A DNA stretch of 64,000 bases, taken from Deltaproteobacteria bacterium (GTDB lineage: Bacteria > JADJOY01). The position numbers and the translations under genes were made by a program. The stretch covers positions 124,001 to 188,000 of the forward strand of contig JADJOY010000023.1 in NCBI GenBank assembly GCA_016713535.1, written 5' to 3'. Below are positions 53,491-61,864 of the stretch, piece after piece (position 1 is the stretch's first letter; the number at the start of each line of letters is the position of its first letter). Below the pieces are notes generated by a model, which saw only the letters and a program-made list of their open reading frames with translations, searched no databases and was not told the DNA's origin.

Positions 53491-54366
53491 ATGAAGAGCA
53501 CGTTCCGCGCTACGTACGTCGCCGTCGGGTCACTGGCCTGTGGCCTCTTCGCCGCAGGCTGCGGCAGCGACGACAAGGTCGTCTCCGGCCCGCAGCCGAT
53601 CGAGATCCAGTTCGCCGCCCGCGTCGGCTCCGAGCCGTTCGCCTGCGGTCAGGAGTATCACGGGCTCGGTACGACCGGTTCGCATGGGACGCCGATGGAC
53701 GGCCGCTTCTACGTGTCCGACATCCACTTCGTGAACGCGGACGAGAGCGAGCGCTTCGTGTCCCTCGACCAGGACGGCGAGTGGCAGCTCGACGACGTGG
53801 CACTCCTCGATTTCGAGGACGGCACCGCCGACTGCGCCGCAGAGGGCACCGCCGCGACCAACACCTCGATCCGCGGAACCGTCGAGCCGGGCACCGCCGC
53901 CAGGATCCACTTCACGGTCGGCGTCCCGTTCGCGCTCAACCACGGCGACGCCACCACCGCCGAGCCGCCGCTCGACCAGACTCCGATGTTCTGGAGCTGG
54001 AACTTCGGCTACAAGTTCATGAAGATCGAGCTCGCCACCAACGGCCAGCCGAGCGGGTTCTTCGTCCACCTCGGCAGCACCGGCTGCGAGGGCGACGGTG
54101 CCGGCAACGTCAGCTCGTGTAGCGAGCCGAACCGCGTCGACGCGGAGATCCCGCTCGCCAACGGCTTCGACGCCACGAAGAACGTGGTGGTTCTCGACAT
54201 CGCCAAGCTCCTCGAGGACAGCGACGTCGACGTGAACACCCCGGAGACCGCGCCGGGATGCATGTCGTTCCCGGGTGACCCCGAGTGCCCGGCGATCTTC
54301 GCCCACCTCGGGCTACCGTTCGGCGAGCAGGCCGGCGGCACGCAGGACGTGTTCTCGGTCGAGTGA
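53491..54366 (+). CDS. MbnP-like copper-binding lipoprotein (metallo-mystery pair, four-Cys protein)
   Basis: This 291-residue protein has a strong ribosome binding site (GGAGGGGGAGCA) before ATG 53491 and a signal ending in AAGC. Family features: IEIQFAARVGSEPFACGQEY, RFYVSDIHFVNADE, WQLDDVALLDFEDG, MFWSWNFGYKFMKIE, and six mature cysteines. In characterised homologues a Trp is oxidised to kynurenine by MbnH, creating a copper site; FWSW is the candidate region here, by analogy. It is followed 8 bp later by the MbnH-like gene, the conserved pairing. Confidence 0.9.
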   Translation: MKSTFRATYVAVGSLACGLFAAGCGSDDKVVSGPQPIEIQFAARVGSEPFACGQEYHGLGTTGSHGTPMDGRFYVSDIHFVNADESERFVSLDQDGEWQLDDVALLDFEDGTADCAAEGTAATNTSIRGTVEPGTAARIHFTVGVPFALNHGDATTAEPPLDQTPMFWSWNFGYKFMKIELATNGQPSGFFVHLGSTGCEGDGAGNVSSCSEPNRVDAEIPLANGFDATKNVVVLDIAKLLEDSDVDVNTPETAPGCMSFPGDPECPAIFAHLGLPFGEQAGGTQDVFSVE

Positions 54367-54374
54367 GGCCAACG

Positions 54375-55526
54375 ATGATCTACCGCCGGTCCCGTCCGCT
54401 CGCCGCCGCGCTGGTGATGCTCGCCGTCGGCTGCGGCGGGACCGGCTCCTCCAACCCGTCCTCCAGCACGTACGCGTGGGAGCTCCCGCCGGGGTTCCCC
54501 CCCCCCGTCGTTCCCGACGACAACCCGATGACCGACGCCAAGGTCGAGCTCGGGCGGCGGCTGTTCTTCGATCCGCGTCTCTCCCGCAACGGCACCCAGT
54601 CGTGCGGCTCGTGCCACAAGCAGGAGCTGGCCTTCACGGACGGACTCACGGTCTCGGTGGGCTCGACCGGCGAGTCGCACCCGCGGAACTCACCGTCGAT
54701 CGCGAACTCGGCTTACAGGCCCGCCCTGACGTGGGCCAACCCGCTGATGACGAGCTTCGAGCACCAGGCGCTGGTGCCGATGTTCGGCGAGCGTCCCGTG
54801 GAGCTCGGCTTCGTGGGTGGCGAGGATGAGCTGATCGCGCGCCTGGCGAACGACGCCGACACCCTCGCGCGCTTCGAGGCGGCATTCCCCGACCAGGCCG
54901 ACGAGCCGGTCAGCATCGCCACGATCACCCGGGCGCTCGGCTCCTTCGAGCGCACCGTGATCACCGGCCGGTCGGCGTACGATCGCGCCGTCTACGGCGG
55001 TGAGCCGGCGGCCCTCTCCGACTCGGCCCGCCGCGGCATGGACCTCTTCTTCGGCGGCCGTCTCGAGTGCGACCACTGCCACGGCAGTCTCGACTTCTCG
55101 GGCCCGATCCACCGTGAAGGCAAGACCGACGACCCCGCGAAGTTCGAGAACAACGGCCTCTACGACCTCGACGGCCATGGCGCCTACCCGCCCGACAACC
55201 CCGGCATCCTCGCCGTCACGACCAACCCCGAGGACATGGGCCGCTTCCGGCCGCCCAGCCTGCGCAACGTCGCCCTCACCGCGCCCTACATGCACGACGG
55301 CTCGATGGCCACGCTCGGCGAGGTGGTCGACCACTACAAACGTGGCGGGCGCCGCATCGAGAGCGGCCCCTACGCGGGCGACGGCGCCCGGAGCCCGCTC
55401 AAGAGCCCGCTGGTGAGCGGCTTCTCGATGGCGCCGAGCGAGAAGGCCGACCTGATCGCGTTCCTCGAGGCGCTGAGCGATCCCGAGCTCCTCACCGACC
55501 CTCGCCTCGCCGACCCGTTCCGCTGA
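54375..55526 (+). CDS. MbnH-like di-haem enzyme (CcpA/MauG family)
   Basis: This 383-residue lipoprotein (LAVGC) belongs to the di-haem peroxidase superfamily. Haem motifs are CGSCH (about residue 77) and CDHCH (about residue 233). Other landmarks: LGRRLFFDPRLSRNGTQSC, RNSPSIANSAY, FRPPSLRNVALTAPYMHDGS. MbnH uses a bis-Fe(IV) state to oxidise a Trp of its partner MbnP. The gene lies 8 bp after MbnP and is clearly cotranscribed. It needs c-type haem attachment, matching the nearby CcmH gene. Confidence 0.9.
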   Translation: MIYRRSRPLAAALVMLAVGCGGTGSSNPSSSTYAWELPPGFPPPVVPDDNPMTDAKVELGRRLFFDPRLSRNGTQSCGSCHKQELAFTDGLTVSVGSTGESHPRNSPSIANSAYRPALTWANPLMTSFEHQALVPMFGERPVELGFVGGEDELIARLANDADTLARFEAAFPDQADEPVSIATITRALGSFERTVITGRSAYDRAVYGGEPAALSDSARRGMDLFFGGRLECDHCHGSLDFSGPIHREGKTDDPAKFENNGLYDLDGHGAYPPDNPGILAVTTNPEDMGRFRPPSLRNVALTAPYMHDGSMATLGEVVDHYKRGGRRIESGPYAGDGARSPLKSPLVSGFSMAPSEKADLIAFLEALSDPELLTDPRLADPFR

Positions 55527-55882
55527 AGCGGCGCCACGCGGCGCGCGCGTTTCACCATCTCGGAGGGCCCGACCGCGGTCGGGCCGTGCCGGCATCGCCG
55601 CGGACCGCCGGCAGGCGGTCCCTCCGATCCCGTCGCCGCTCCCCGGCGCGCCAGAGGCGCACCCTCCAGACCGGGAGCCACCGGTTGACGGGCAGGCACC
55701 GTTGGCGCCGTGGTCCCTCGGCGCTGCAGTCCCGCATCCCGCCGCGAAGGATCGCGGCCCTCCAGGCCGATCGATCCCCGTTGGAGGGCGGCGGTCCCTC
55801 GCCGCCGCAGCTCTCCACCCCGCGGCCGCGAAGGATCGCGGCCCTCCAGCGGAGCGACCGCGCTCGGCTGGAGCGCGCGCGG
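55527..55882. repeat. Gap filled with several hairpin repeats
   Basis: 356 bp without a gene. At least five short hairpins are present: GGCCCGACC..GGTCGGGCC near 55565-55587, GGACCGCC..GGCGGTCC near 55601-55622, GGCGCGCC..GGCGCACC near 55637-55660, and CCGCGA-AGGA-TCGCGG with CCCTCC near 55742-55765 and again near 55827-55845. This is the densest non-tandem cluster of the family in the window, between convergent genes. Confidence 0.65.
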
Positions 55883-56359
55883 TCACGCGTCGAGGCGGCG
55901 CAGCTCCGCTTCCAGTCGCGCCGCGAGCGGCTCCTCGGCGGACGAGGGCGCCGGCGCGGACAGGCTCGGCTCGCCGCGGCCACGGGCACCCAGCCTGCGG
56001 ATCACGAGCACCGCGGCGATCACCCCTCCCATCGTGACCAGCGCCGGCATCCACCACCCCCATGCGCTCTGCGGCCGGCCACGGACCTCGTCGCCGAGCT
56101 CGGCGGTGACGCGGGCTGCGACCTCGTCGGACGCCATCCCGCCCGCGAGCGCGTCGCGGATCTGCTCACGCACGTCTCGTGCGTACGGGCTCGGGCAGTC
56201 GGCGAGGGTGCGACCAGGGCAGAACGGGCTCATCAGGTCGCGCGCCACCTGGTACGTCTCGCGATCGAGCTCGGCCGGGGTCAGCTCGGCCCGGCCGGCG
56301 GTCGCGAGGAGGAGAGATCCGGCCAGCGCGCACGCACCGATTCGACGCCAAGGATTCAT
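55883..56359 (-). CDS. ccmH: CcmH-like cytochrome c biogenesis protein
   Basis: This 158-residue protein has a signal peptide (ACALAGSLLLATAGRAE). The CcmH domain reads RETYQVARDLMSPFCPGRTL, then ADCPSPYARDVREQIRD; the FCPG...DCPS cysteines replace the usual LRCxxC, a variant also seen in other deltaproteobacterial CcmH proteins. A C-terminal membrane helix (WWMPALVTMGGVIAAVLVI) follows. It works in thiol handling for haem attachment to apocytochromes. It is divergent from the RegB gene with a RegA-type box between, so co-regulation with the cytochromes is likely. Confidence 0.82.
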   Translation of the reverse strand: MNPWRRIGACALAGSLLLATAGRAELTPAELDRETYQVARDLMSPFCPGRTLADCPSPYARDVREQIRDALAGGMASDEVAARVTAELGDEVRGRPQSAWGWWMPALVTMGGVIAAVLVIRRLGARGRGEPSLSAPAPSSAEEPLAARLEAELRRLDA

Positions 56360-56426
56360 GCCGACAGGATGGCCGCCGCGCCGGGCCTCGCACATGCGAC
56401 AAATCAGCGCGCCTGCCCCCCGGCGG

Positions 56427-56443
56427 TGCGACAATGCGTCGCA
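56427..56443. promoter_or_regulatory. RegA/RegR-type box TGCGAC-AATGC-GTCGCA
   Basis: A perfect 17-bp inverted repeat midway between ccmH (start 56359) and the RegB-like kinase (start 56514, 71 bp away). An additional half-site TGCGACA lies at 56395-56401. Position suggests autoregulation of the two-component genes. Confidence 0.75.
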
Positions 56444-56513
56444 GGCTCTGGTGCCCGCCGCTCACACCTCGTATCCCTTGCGAGCTCGGCGCGAAGGCGC
56501 CGCTCGACGGCCG

Positions 56514-57794
56514 ATGATCCCCGCACACGCCATCAACTTCTCGTGGATCCTCAAGCTTCGCTGGGGCGCGATCGCGGGCCAGCTCGGCGTCATCGCTCTC
56601 GCCCGAAGCCTGGTCGGGATCCAGGTGCCGGTCGCCGCGCTGCTCGCGATCGTGGCCGCCGAGGGGCTCTCGAACGTGTGGCTCGCGCGGTGGTGCGCGA
56701 GAGCGCCCGACGCGATCCGCGAGCAGCACATCGCGGCCGTGCTGATGGCCGACGTGGTGGCGCTGACGGGCCTGCTGGCGCTCACGGGCGGCGCCTCGAA
56801 CCCGTTCAGCTCGCTCTACCTCGTGTACGTGGCGCTCGCCGCGGTGATCCTCGCGCCGCGCTCGACCTGGGCACTGGTGCTGCTCGCGTTCGGCTGCTAC
56901 GGCGCGCTGTTCCGGGTGGGAGGTAGCCATGCCGCCCACGCCCAGCACGGGCCCGCCGAGATGCGCCTTCACCTGCACGGGATGTGGGTGGCGTTCGGCG
57001 TCGCCGCGAGCTTCATCGTCGCGTTCGTGCAGCGCGTGCGGCGTGCGCTGGCGGCGCGCGATCGCGACCTGGAGGGCGGCGCGCGAGAGCGCACGGCGTG
57101 CCGAGCGGCTCGCGTCGCTCGCGACCCTGGCGGCCGGCGCGGCGCACGAGCTGGCGAGCCCGCTCTCCACGATCGCGGTCGCGGCCAAGGAGGTCGAGCG
57201 CGCGCTGCGAGGCGCCGCGGTGCCCGCCGCGGTGAGCGAGGACGCGCAGCTCATTCGCGAGCAGGTCGAGCGCTGCCGCGAGATCCTGAACCGTCTCGCC
57301 ACCGACGCCGGACAGAGCGTGGGCGAAGCGAGCGAGGCCATGGCACTCGAGGTGCTGCTGGCGGAGGTCGCGGCCGCCGCGCCACCGGGCTCCCGGGTGA
57401 CGGCGAGCGTCGCGCCGGAGGCGCGCGGTCTCCACTTCCTCGTGCCGCGGCGGACGCTGACCCAGGTGCTGGGCAGCTTGCTCACCAACGCCGTGCAGGC
57501 CTCGGCACCCGCGGCACCGATCGCGATGCGAGCGGTGCTCTGCGGCGGCGGGATCGTGTTCGAGGTCGAGGAGGGGGAGCCGTTCTTCACCACCAAACCG
57601 CCGAGCGGACCGGGACGTGGCATGGGGCTCGGCCTGTTCCTGGCCAACGCCGTCGCCGAGCGGCTCGGCGGACGCTTGGCGCTCGACTCGGCGCCTGGTC
57701 GCGGGACGACCGCGCGGCTCACGATCCACGCGGTGCGAGCGGAGCCGGCGCTCGAGCCACCGGCACCGGGTCCGGCACCGATGAGGGTGGCCTC

Positions 57795-57798
<4 letters not shown>
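56514..57798 (+). CDS. RegB/PrrB-type redox sensor kinase, frameshifted near 57080 and lacking its G1 box
   Basis: The first about 180 residues have several membrane helices (LGVIALARSLVGIQVPVAAL; VVALTGLLALTGGASNPFSS). At a GGG run near 57080 one extra base shifts the frame; the other frame continues with ERLASLATLAAGAAHELASP (H-box, RegB-type), N-box VLGSLLTNAVQAS and G2 GRGMGLGLFLANAVAERL. The expected D-x-G-x-G (G1) segment before GEPFFTT is missing: the text jumps from VFEVE to EGEPFF. About 15 residues seem deleted in frame. RegB kinases sense quinone or redox state. Confidence 0.83.
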
Positions 57799-58337
<539 letters not shown>

Positions 58338-58520
58338 CCCGACCGACTCCGGTCGCCGGGCGAGCGTCAGCTCGCCCGGCGCGTCGGCACCGCAGGTGTA
58401 GCGGCGGGCGCGAGGCCGCCGGAGAGCAGACACGGGCGACGCCGATCGATCCAGCTCCCGGGCGGCCTCACGGCCGCCCCTACACGGCCGTCAGCTCGCC
58501 CGCCACCGCCGGGTGCTCGT
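58338..58520. repeat. Hairpin repeats between convergent genes
   Basis: CCGGGCGAGC-GTCA-GCTCGCCCGG at 58356-58379 is a perfect 10-bp stem with the same GTCA loop as the repeats at 16059 and 16715. Another, GGGCGGCC-TCAC-GGCCGCCC, lies near 58461-58480. They could also act as a bidirectional terminator; no T-tract is evident. Confidence 0.7.
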
Positions 58521-59567
58521 TCAGATCTTCCAGGTGAGCCCGCCGCGGAGGCGGAAGTCGGGGACGAGCTGGATGCTCGAATTCTCCTGCAACACGGGCA
58601 GATCGAGGGCCAGGCTCGCGCCGAGGAGGTTCTTCCAGGTGAATCCGAGCGCCGGCCCCATGTAGACGGCGGTGATCGCGGTGTCGGTGGTCTGCTCGCC
58701 GTCGAGCTCGTCGTTCTCCTTCCACTCGCCGCCGACGTTGGCTCGCACGGTGAGCGTGTAGGAGTGCTCGAGGATCGCGAAGATCCCCGGGCCGCCGTTC
58801 CACGTCAGCTCGTTCGCGTAGCGATAGTCGTAGTCGCCAGTGCTGCGGATCGCGTACTGGACGTCCGCGCTCGCGAAGAACTTGAACCAGCTCGCGAAGA
58901 GCTGGGCGCCCACCAGCCCGTCGATCGAGCCCGAGCCCAGGGCGATGTCATGGCCGTGGATGCCGTTGGGCGGAAAGCCGGGCGGCGGCTCCTCCTCGTG
59001 GCGGGGCCGCCCGGACAGAGCGCGTGCCCCGGTGTGGCCGCCTTCGTCGACCTCCTCCGCGATCCGGTCGGTGCTCCCGGTGGGGGTCTCGACACCGCCG
59101 AGCAACGAGAACCGCACCGTGCTCTCGCCGTCCATGTGGAAGAACGGCCGGTACACCGCGAGGATCGACACGTCACCGAGCCCGTTCTCGTGCCCCTCCT
59201 GCCAGGTTCCATCGATGGGCCGCCGGAAGTTGCGGACGATCAGCGGCACGTTCACCTGCACGCCGAGCTCGGGCAGGAAGTCGTAGCCCGCGATGAGCTG
59301 GGTGATCGAGCTGGTGAGCTGCTGCCCGCCGCCGGGGATCGGCTCGCCCTCCTCCTGCCGGGTCTGGAAGCGCCCGAGCTGCTCCGCCACTCCCACCCAC
59401 GGGCCAGCCTGGGTCTCGCGGATCTCGGTGGCGACGTAGATCGCGCAGACGTCGCACGCGCGCGCCGAGGGCGCCACCGCCGCGAGCGTGGCGATCGTCG
59501 CCATGCACGCAAGCACGCGCCCGCCCACGCCAGCGCGGTCCCTCCGTCCATCCGGTCGTGTCTTCAT
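58521..59567 (-). CDS. Outer-membrane beta-barrel protein
   Basis: This 348-residue protein starts at ATG 59567, with GAGGAGGG upstream. The signal peptide (MATIATLAAVAPSARA) is followed directly by CDVCAIYVA, a short Cys pair found at the N-terminus of some outer-membrane proteins linked to metal clusters. Alternating aromatic/hydrophobic strands follow (LIAGYDFLPELGVQVNVPLI; VSILAVYRPFFHMDGESTVR; ASADVQYAIRSTGDYDYRYA), ending in GGLTWKI. It is probably a pore or transporter. A RegA-type box lies 76 bp upstream. Confidence 0.75.
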   Translation of the reverse strand: MKTRPDGRRDRAGVGGRVLACMATIATLAAVAPSARACDVCAIYVATEIRETQAGPWVGVAEQLGRFQTRQEEGEPIPGGGQQLTSSITQLIAGYDFLPELGVQVNVPLIVRNFRRPIDGTWQEGHENGLGDVSILAVYRPFFHMDGESTVRFSLLGGVETPTGSTDRIAEEVDEGGHTGARALSGRPRHEEEPPPGFPPNGIHGHDIALGSGSIDGLVGAQLFASWFKFFASADVQYAIRSTGDYDYRYANELTWNGGPGIFAILEHSYTLTVRANVGGEWKENDELDGEQTTDTAITAVYMGPALGFTWKNLLGASLALDLPVLQENSSIQLVPDFRLRGGLTWKI

Positions 59568-59642
59568 CACCCTCCTCGCACGGCGCCCGCTACGCGTCCG
59601 ATCGAAGAGGGCGGCATAACCCGCGGACCCCGGGGGCGGGCA

Positions 59643-59659
59643 TGCGACAAACGGTCGCA
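59643..59659. promoter_or_regulatory. RegA/RegR-type box TGCGAC-AAACG-GTCGCA
   Basis: A perfect 17-bp inverted repeat, 76 bp upstream of the outer-membrane protein start (59567) and downstream of the di-haem peroxidase stop. It gives the outer-membrane gene its own promoter. Confidence 0.72.
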
Positions 59660-59785
59660 CCGCGTCGCGGGGAAGCGGTAGCGGATGCGAGGGAAGACGC
59701 GCGCGGCGCGCGCCGGCGGGGATGGGCATCCGGACCGGCGCGCGCCTCGCGCGGAGTGACCGAAGCGAGATCGAGGCTCGCGACC

Positions 59786-61543
59786 TCAGTCGTAGTCCTC
59801 GTCGAGCGCCCGCAGCAAAGCGACCAACGGTCCGACGTCGCCCTCGCCGAGCCGCATCGCCGCCAGCTCGGGCGCGCCGTTGCGGACCGCGCCGGCACGA
59901 GCCAGCTCCGAGAAGCGACGATAGTGCTGGACCACCTGCGCGATCGTGTCCTTCGAGCCCTCGTGGAAGTACGGCCCCGACTGGCCGAGGTCGCGAAGGA
60001 CCGGGGTCTTGAAGAGCGCCACGGACCGGGCGAGCAGCTCGTCGTCGCCGACGCTCGCGCCCTCGCCGTCGAGCCCCGCCGCCCGCAGCACGAGCACCCG
60101 GAGCGCGGCCTGTGGCGCCGGCGCGGCCGGGTTGCCGAGCACGTTCCACGCGCCCAGGTCGGTGGCGAGCGGATCGTTCGCCGTGGGAATCGCGAGGAAC
60201 GGCCCGCGGCCGCGCGGGTGGAGTCGCGACGGCGGCAGCCAGCGTTCGGGATCGGCGTTGCGCTCCGCGCGCGCCGGGATCGTGAGCCGCGCGAACGCCT
60301 CGTCGCCGTGGACCGTGTCGAACCTCTCCTGGGTGACACCGACGTTGTGGAGCGCGAAGTCCGAGAACTGCGGCGGCGCGTGGCACGCCAGGCAGTTGCC
60401 GGTGCCGCGCTCGCGCGCCGCGAGACGGAGCGCCGGGCTCGTGGCCGGTGCATCGGCCTCCGAGAGGAAGACCAAGAGCCCGTCGAGCTCGTCGGGGCCG
60501 AACACGAACGGGTGATCGTGCAGCTCGAGCTCGCCGTCCACGCCATCGCGCACCCACACCGGCTCGCGCAGCGCGGCGAGTGCCGCGCGCAGGCGGCGCG
60601 CGTAACCGAGCGCGGTCTCACCGGCGGCCGGCCGCGCCGGCAGCCGGTTGATCGTCACGAAGCGATCGTAGGGGGAGCCGTCGAAGTCGCCGGTGACGAG
60701 GTCGCGCGAGAACCTGAGCCCGTCGAGGTAGGCCTCGACGAGCGACACCGCTGCGCCCACCACCTGCGCGTCGCTCGCGCTGGCGACGTCGAGGCGCCGC
60801 TCGGGTGGCAACACCAAGGCCGGCGGGATCGCCGGATCCTCTCCGGCAAGGAGCGTCGTGTAAGAGAGCCCGCCGAAGCTCGCGGCGAGCGCACCCCCGC
60901 CGTCGTCGCCGCGCACAACGCGCGCCAGATGAGCGATCGCCGCGTCGTGCTCACCGGGCAGCCAGCCGAGGTTGCGGCCCGTCCAGGTGCCCTCGATCAG
61001 CGCCGCGGTGGTGGCGAACTCGCCATCGGCGTGGAGCAGGAACGGCACGTCGCGCTCGGCGGTCGCGTCGACCAGCGACGGCGAGTTGCGCGGCGCGTGG
61101 CTGCGGCCATCCTCGGCGCGCGCCGGAATCGGGCTGCGGCGCGCGAAGTCGGCGTAGGCGCGGGTGCCGCGGCCGTCGGGATCGGGTGAGTCGTCGACCA
61201 GGTGGCAGCCACGGCAGCTCATCGTCGAGCCGGCGAACGGGCCTGGACGGGGGGCACCGGTGGTCTCGACCGCGTCGAGCGCGGGATCGGCGACACCTGC
61301 GCGGTTCACGTCCCCGCCGGACTGCGCGGCGAAGCTCGCCGCGAAGCGCGGTTCGAGGAAGAGCCGCTCGCCGAGTTGAACCTGGGGGGGATCGGGAGGT
61401 TCCGACGGGATGACCCGCAGCGGGTCGGTGGCACACGACGCGAGCGCCGCGAGCAGCACGGCGCCGGGTACGGCGCGGGCGGCACGCGCGCGGCGAGCAG
61501 CGCGGCGAACGAGCGAACGAGCCGATCGCTGGCGCGCGCTCAT
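59786..61543 (-). CDS. Di-haem cytochrome c peroxidase-family lipoprotein
   Basis: The protein has 585 residues from ATG 61543; the start overlaps the stop of the upstream small gene (ATGA). The signal ends LAALASC (lipobox). Haem motifs: CRGCH in the N-terminal third and CLACH in the second half. Other superfamily landmarks are LGERLFLEPRFAASFA, APRNSPSLVDATAE and FKTPVLRDLGQSGPYFHEGS. It is longer than classical bacterial peroxidases (about 330) and may act on a protein or metal partner like MauG/MbnH. It is probably under the Fur-like site upstream through the small gene. Confidence 0.87.
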   Translation of the reverse strand: MSARQRSARSLVRRAARRARAARAVPGAVLLAALASCATDPLRVIPSEPPDPPQVQLGERLFLEPRFAASFAAQSGGDVNRAGVADPALDAVETTGAPRPGPFAGSTMSCRGCHLVDDSPDPDGRGTRAYADFARRSPIPARAEDGRSHAPRNSPSLVDATAERDVPFLLHADGEFATTAALIEGTWTGRNLGWLPGEHDAAIAHLARVVRGDDGGGALAASFGGLSYTTLLAGEDPAIPPALVLPPERRLDVASASDAQVVGAAVSLVEAYLDGLRFSRDLVTGDFDGSPYDRFVTINRLPARPAAGETALGYARRLRAALAALREPVWVRDGVDGELELHDHPFVFGPDELDGLLVFLSEADAPATSPALRLAARERGTGNCLACHAPPQFSDFALHNVGVTQERFDTVHGDEAFARLTIPARAERNADPERWLPPSRLHPRGRGPFLAIPTANDPLATDLGAWNVLGNPAAPAPQAALRVLVLRAAGLDGEGASVGDDELLARSVALFKTPVLRDLGQSGPYFHEGSKDTIAQVVQHYRRFSELARAGAVRNGAPELAAMRLGEGDVGPLVALLRALDEDYD

Positions 61544-61743
61544 TGGACCCACGCCTCACGGGCGCGCGGCTCGCAGTCGATCGTGAGCAGCGCCGAGCCG
61601 ACCAGCGCGGCGAGCGAGCGGAACGTCTCGGGATCGAGGCGAACGGTGGTGGGTCCGAGGTTGAGGCGGATGTGCCCACACGAGCAGCGCTCGACCGAGC
61701 AGCTTCCGTGGCGGGCGAGGATCTGGATCGAGCACGTCGGCAT
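61540..61743 (-). CDS. Small Cys-rich protein, first gene of a Fur-box operon
   Basis: This 67-residue protein has six cysteines, five of them clustered in the N-terminal third (PTCSIQILARHGSCSVERCS and CG) with a His nearby, then a helix, RLDPETFRSLAALVGSALL. There is no signal peptide. The pattern suggests metal binding, though no family is recognised. ATG 61743 lies 19 bp downstream of a Fur-like palindrome, and its stop overlaps the di-haem peroxidase start. Confidence 0.7.
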   Translation of the reverse strand: MPTCSIQILARHGSCSVERCSCGHIRLNLGPTTVRLDPETFRSLAALVGSALLTIDCEPRAREAWVQ

Positions 61744-61761
61744 GAGCCCCTCGCGCAATAC

Positions 61762-61786
61762 GATATTGATACGCATTCTCAATATC
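61762..61786 (-). promoter_or_regulatory. Fur-box-like palindrome
   Basis: An inverted repeat with arms GATATTGA (61762-61769) and TCAATATC (61779-61786). On the minus strand the centre reads TTGAGAATGCGTATCAATA, close to Fur-box architecture (tgAGAATg.aTtcTCA-like). It sits in a strongly AT-rich patch just upstream of the small Cys-rich gene, so iron-responsive repression is likely. Confidence 0.7.
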
Positions 61787-61864
61787 ATTCGACGGAGGCT
61801 GTCAAGAGGGAGGTACGCCCTCCGATCGACCTGGAGGCGGCGCGGTCCCTCGCGCCGCGGCCGC

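Noticed and set aside
58338-58520. Intrinsic terminators at the perfect GC hairpins
   Set aside because: The stems are strong but no T-tract follows; the same hairpins occur in many non-terminal positions, so they are called repeats.
59786-61543. Calling the second di-haem protein another MbnH
   Set aside because: It has no MbnP partner beside it, is about 200 residues longer than the MbnH-like protein, and is coupled to a different small Cys-rich gene. Only superfamily membership is supported.
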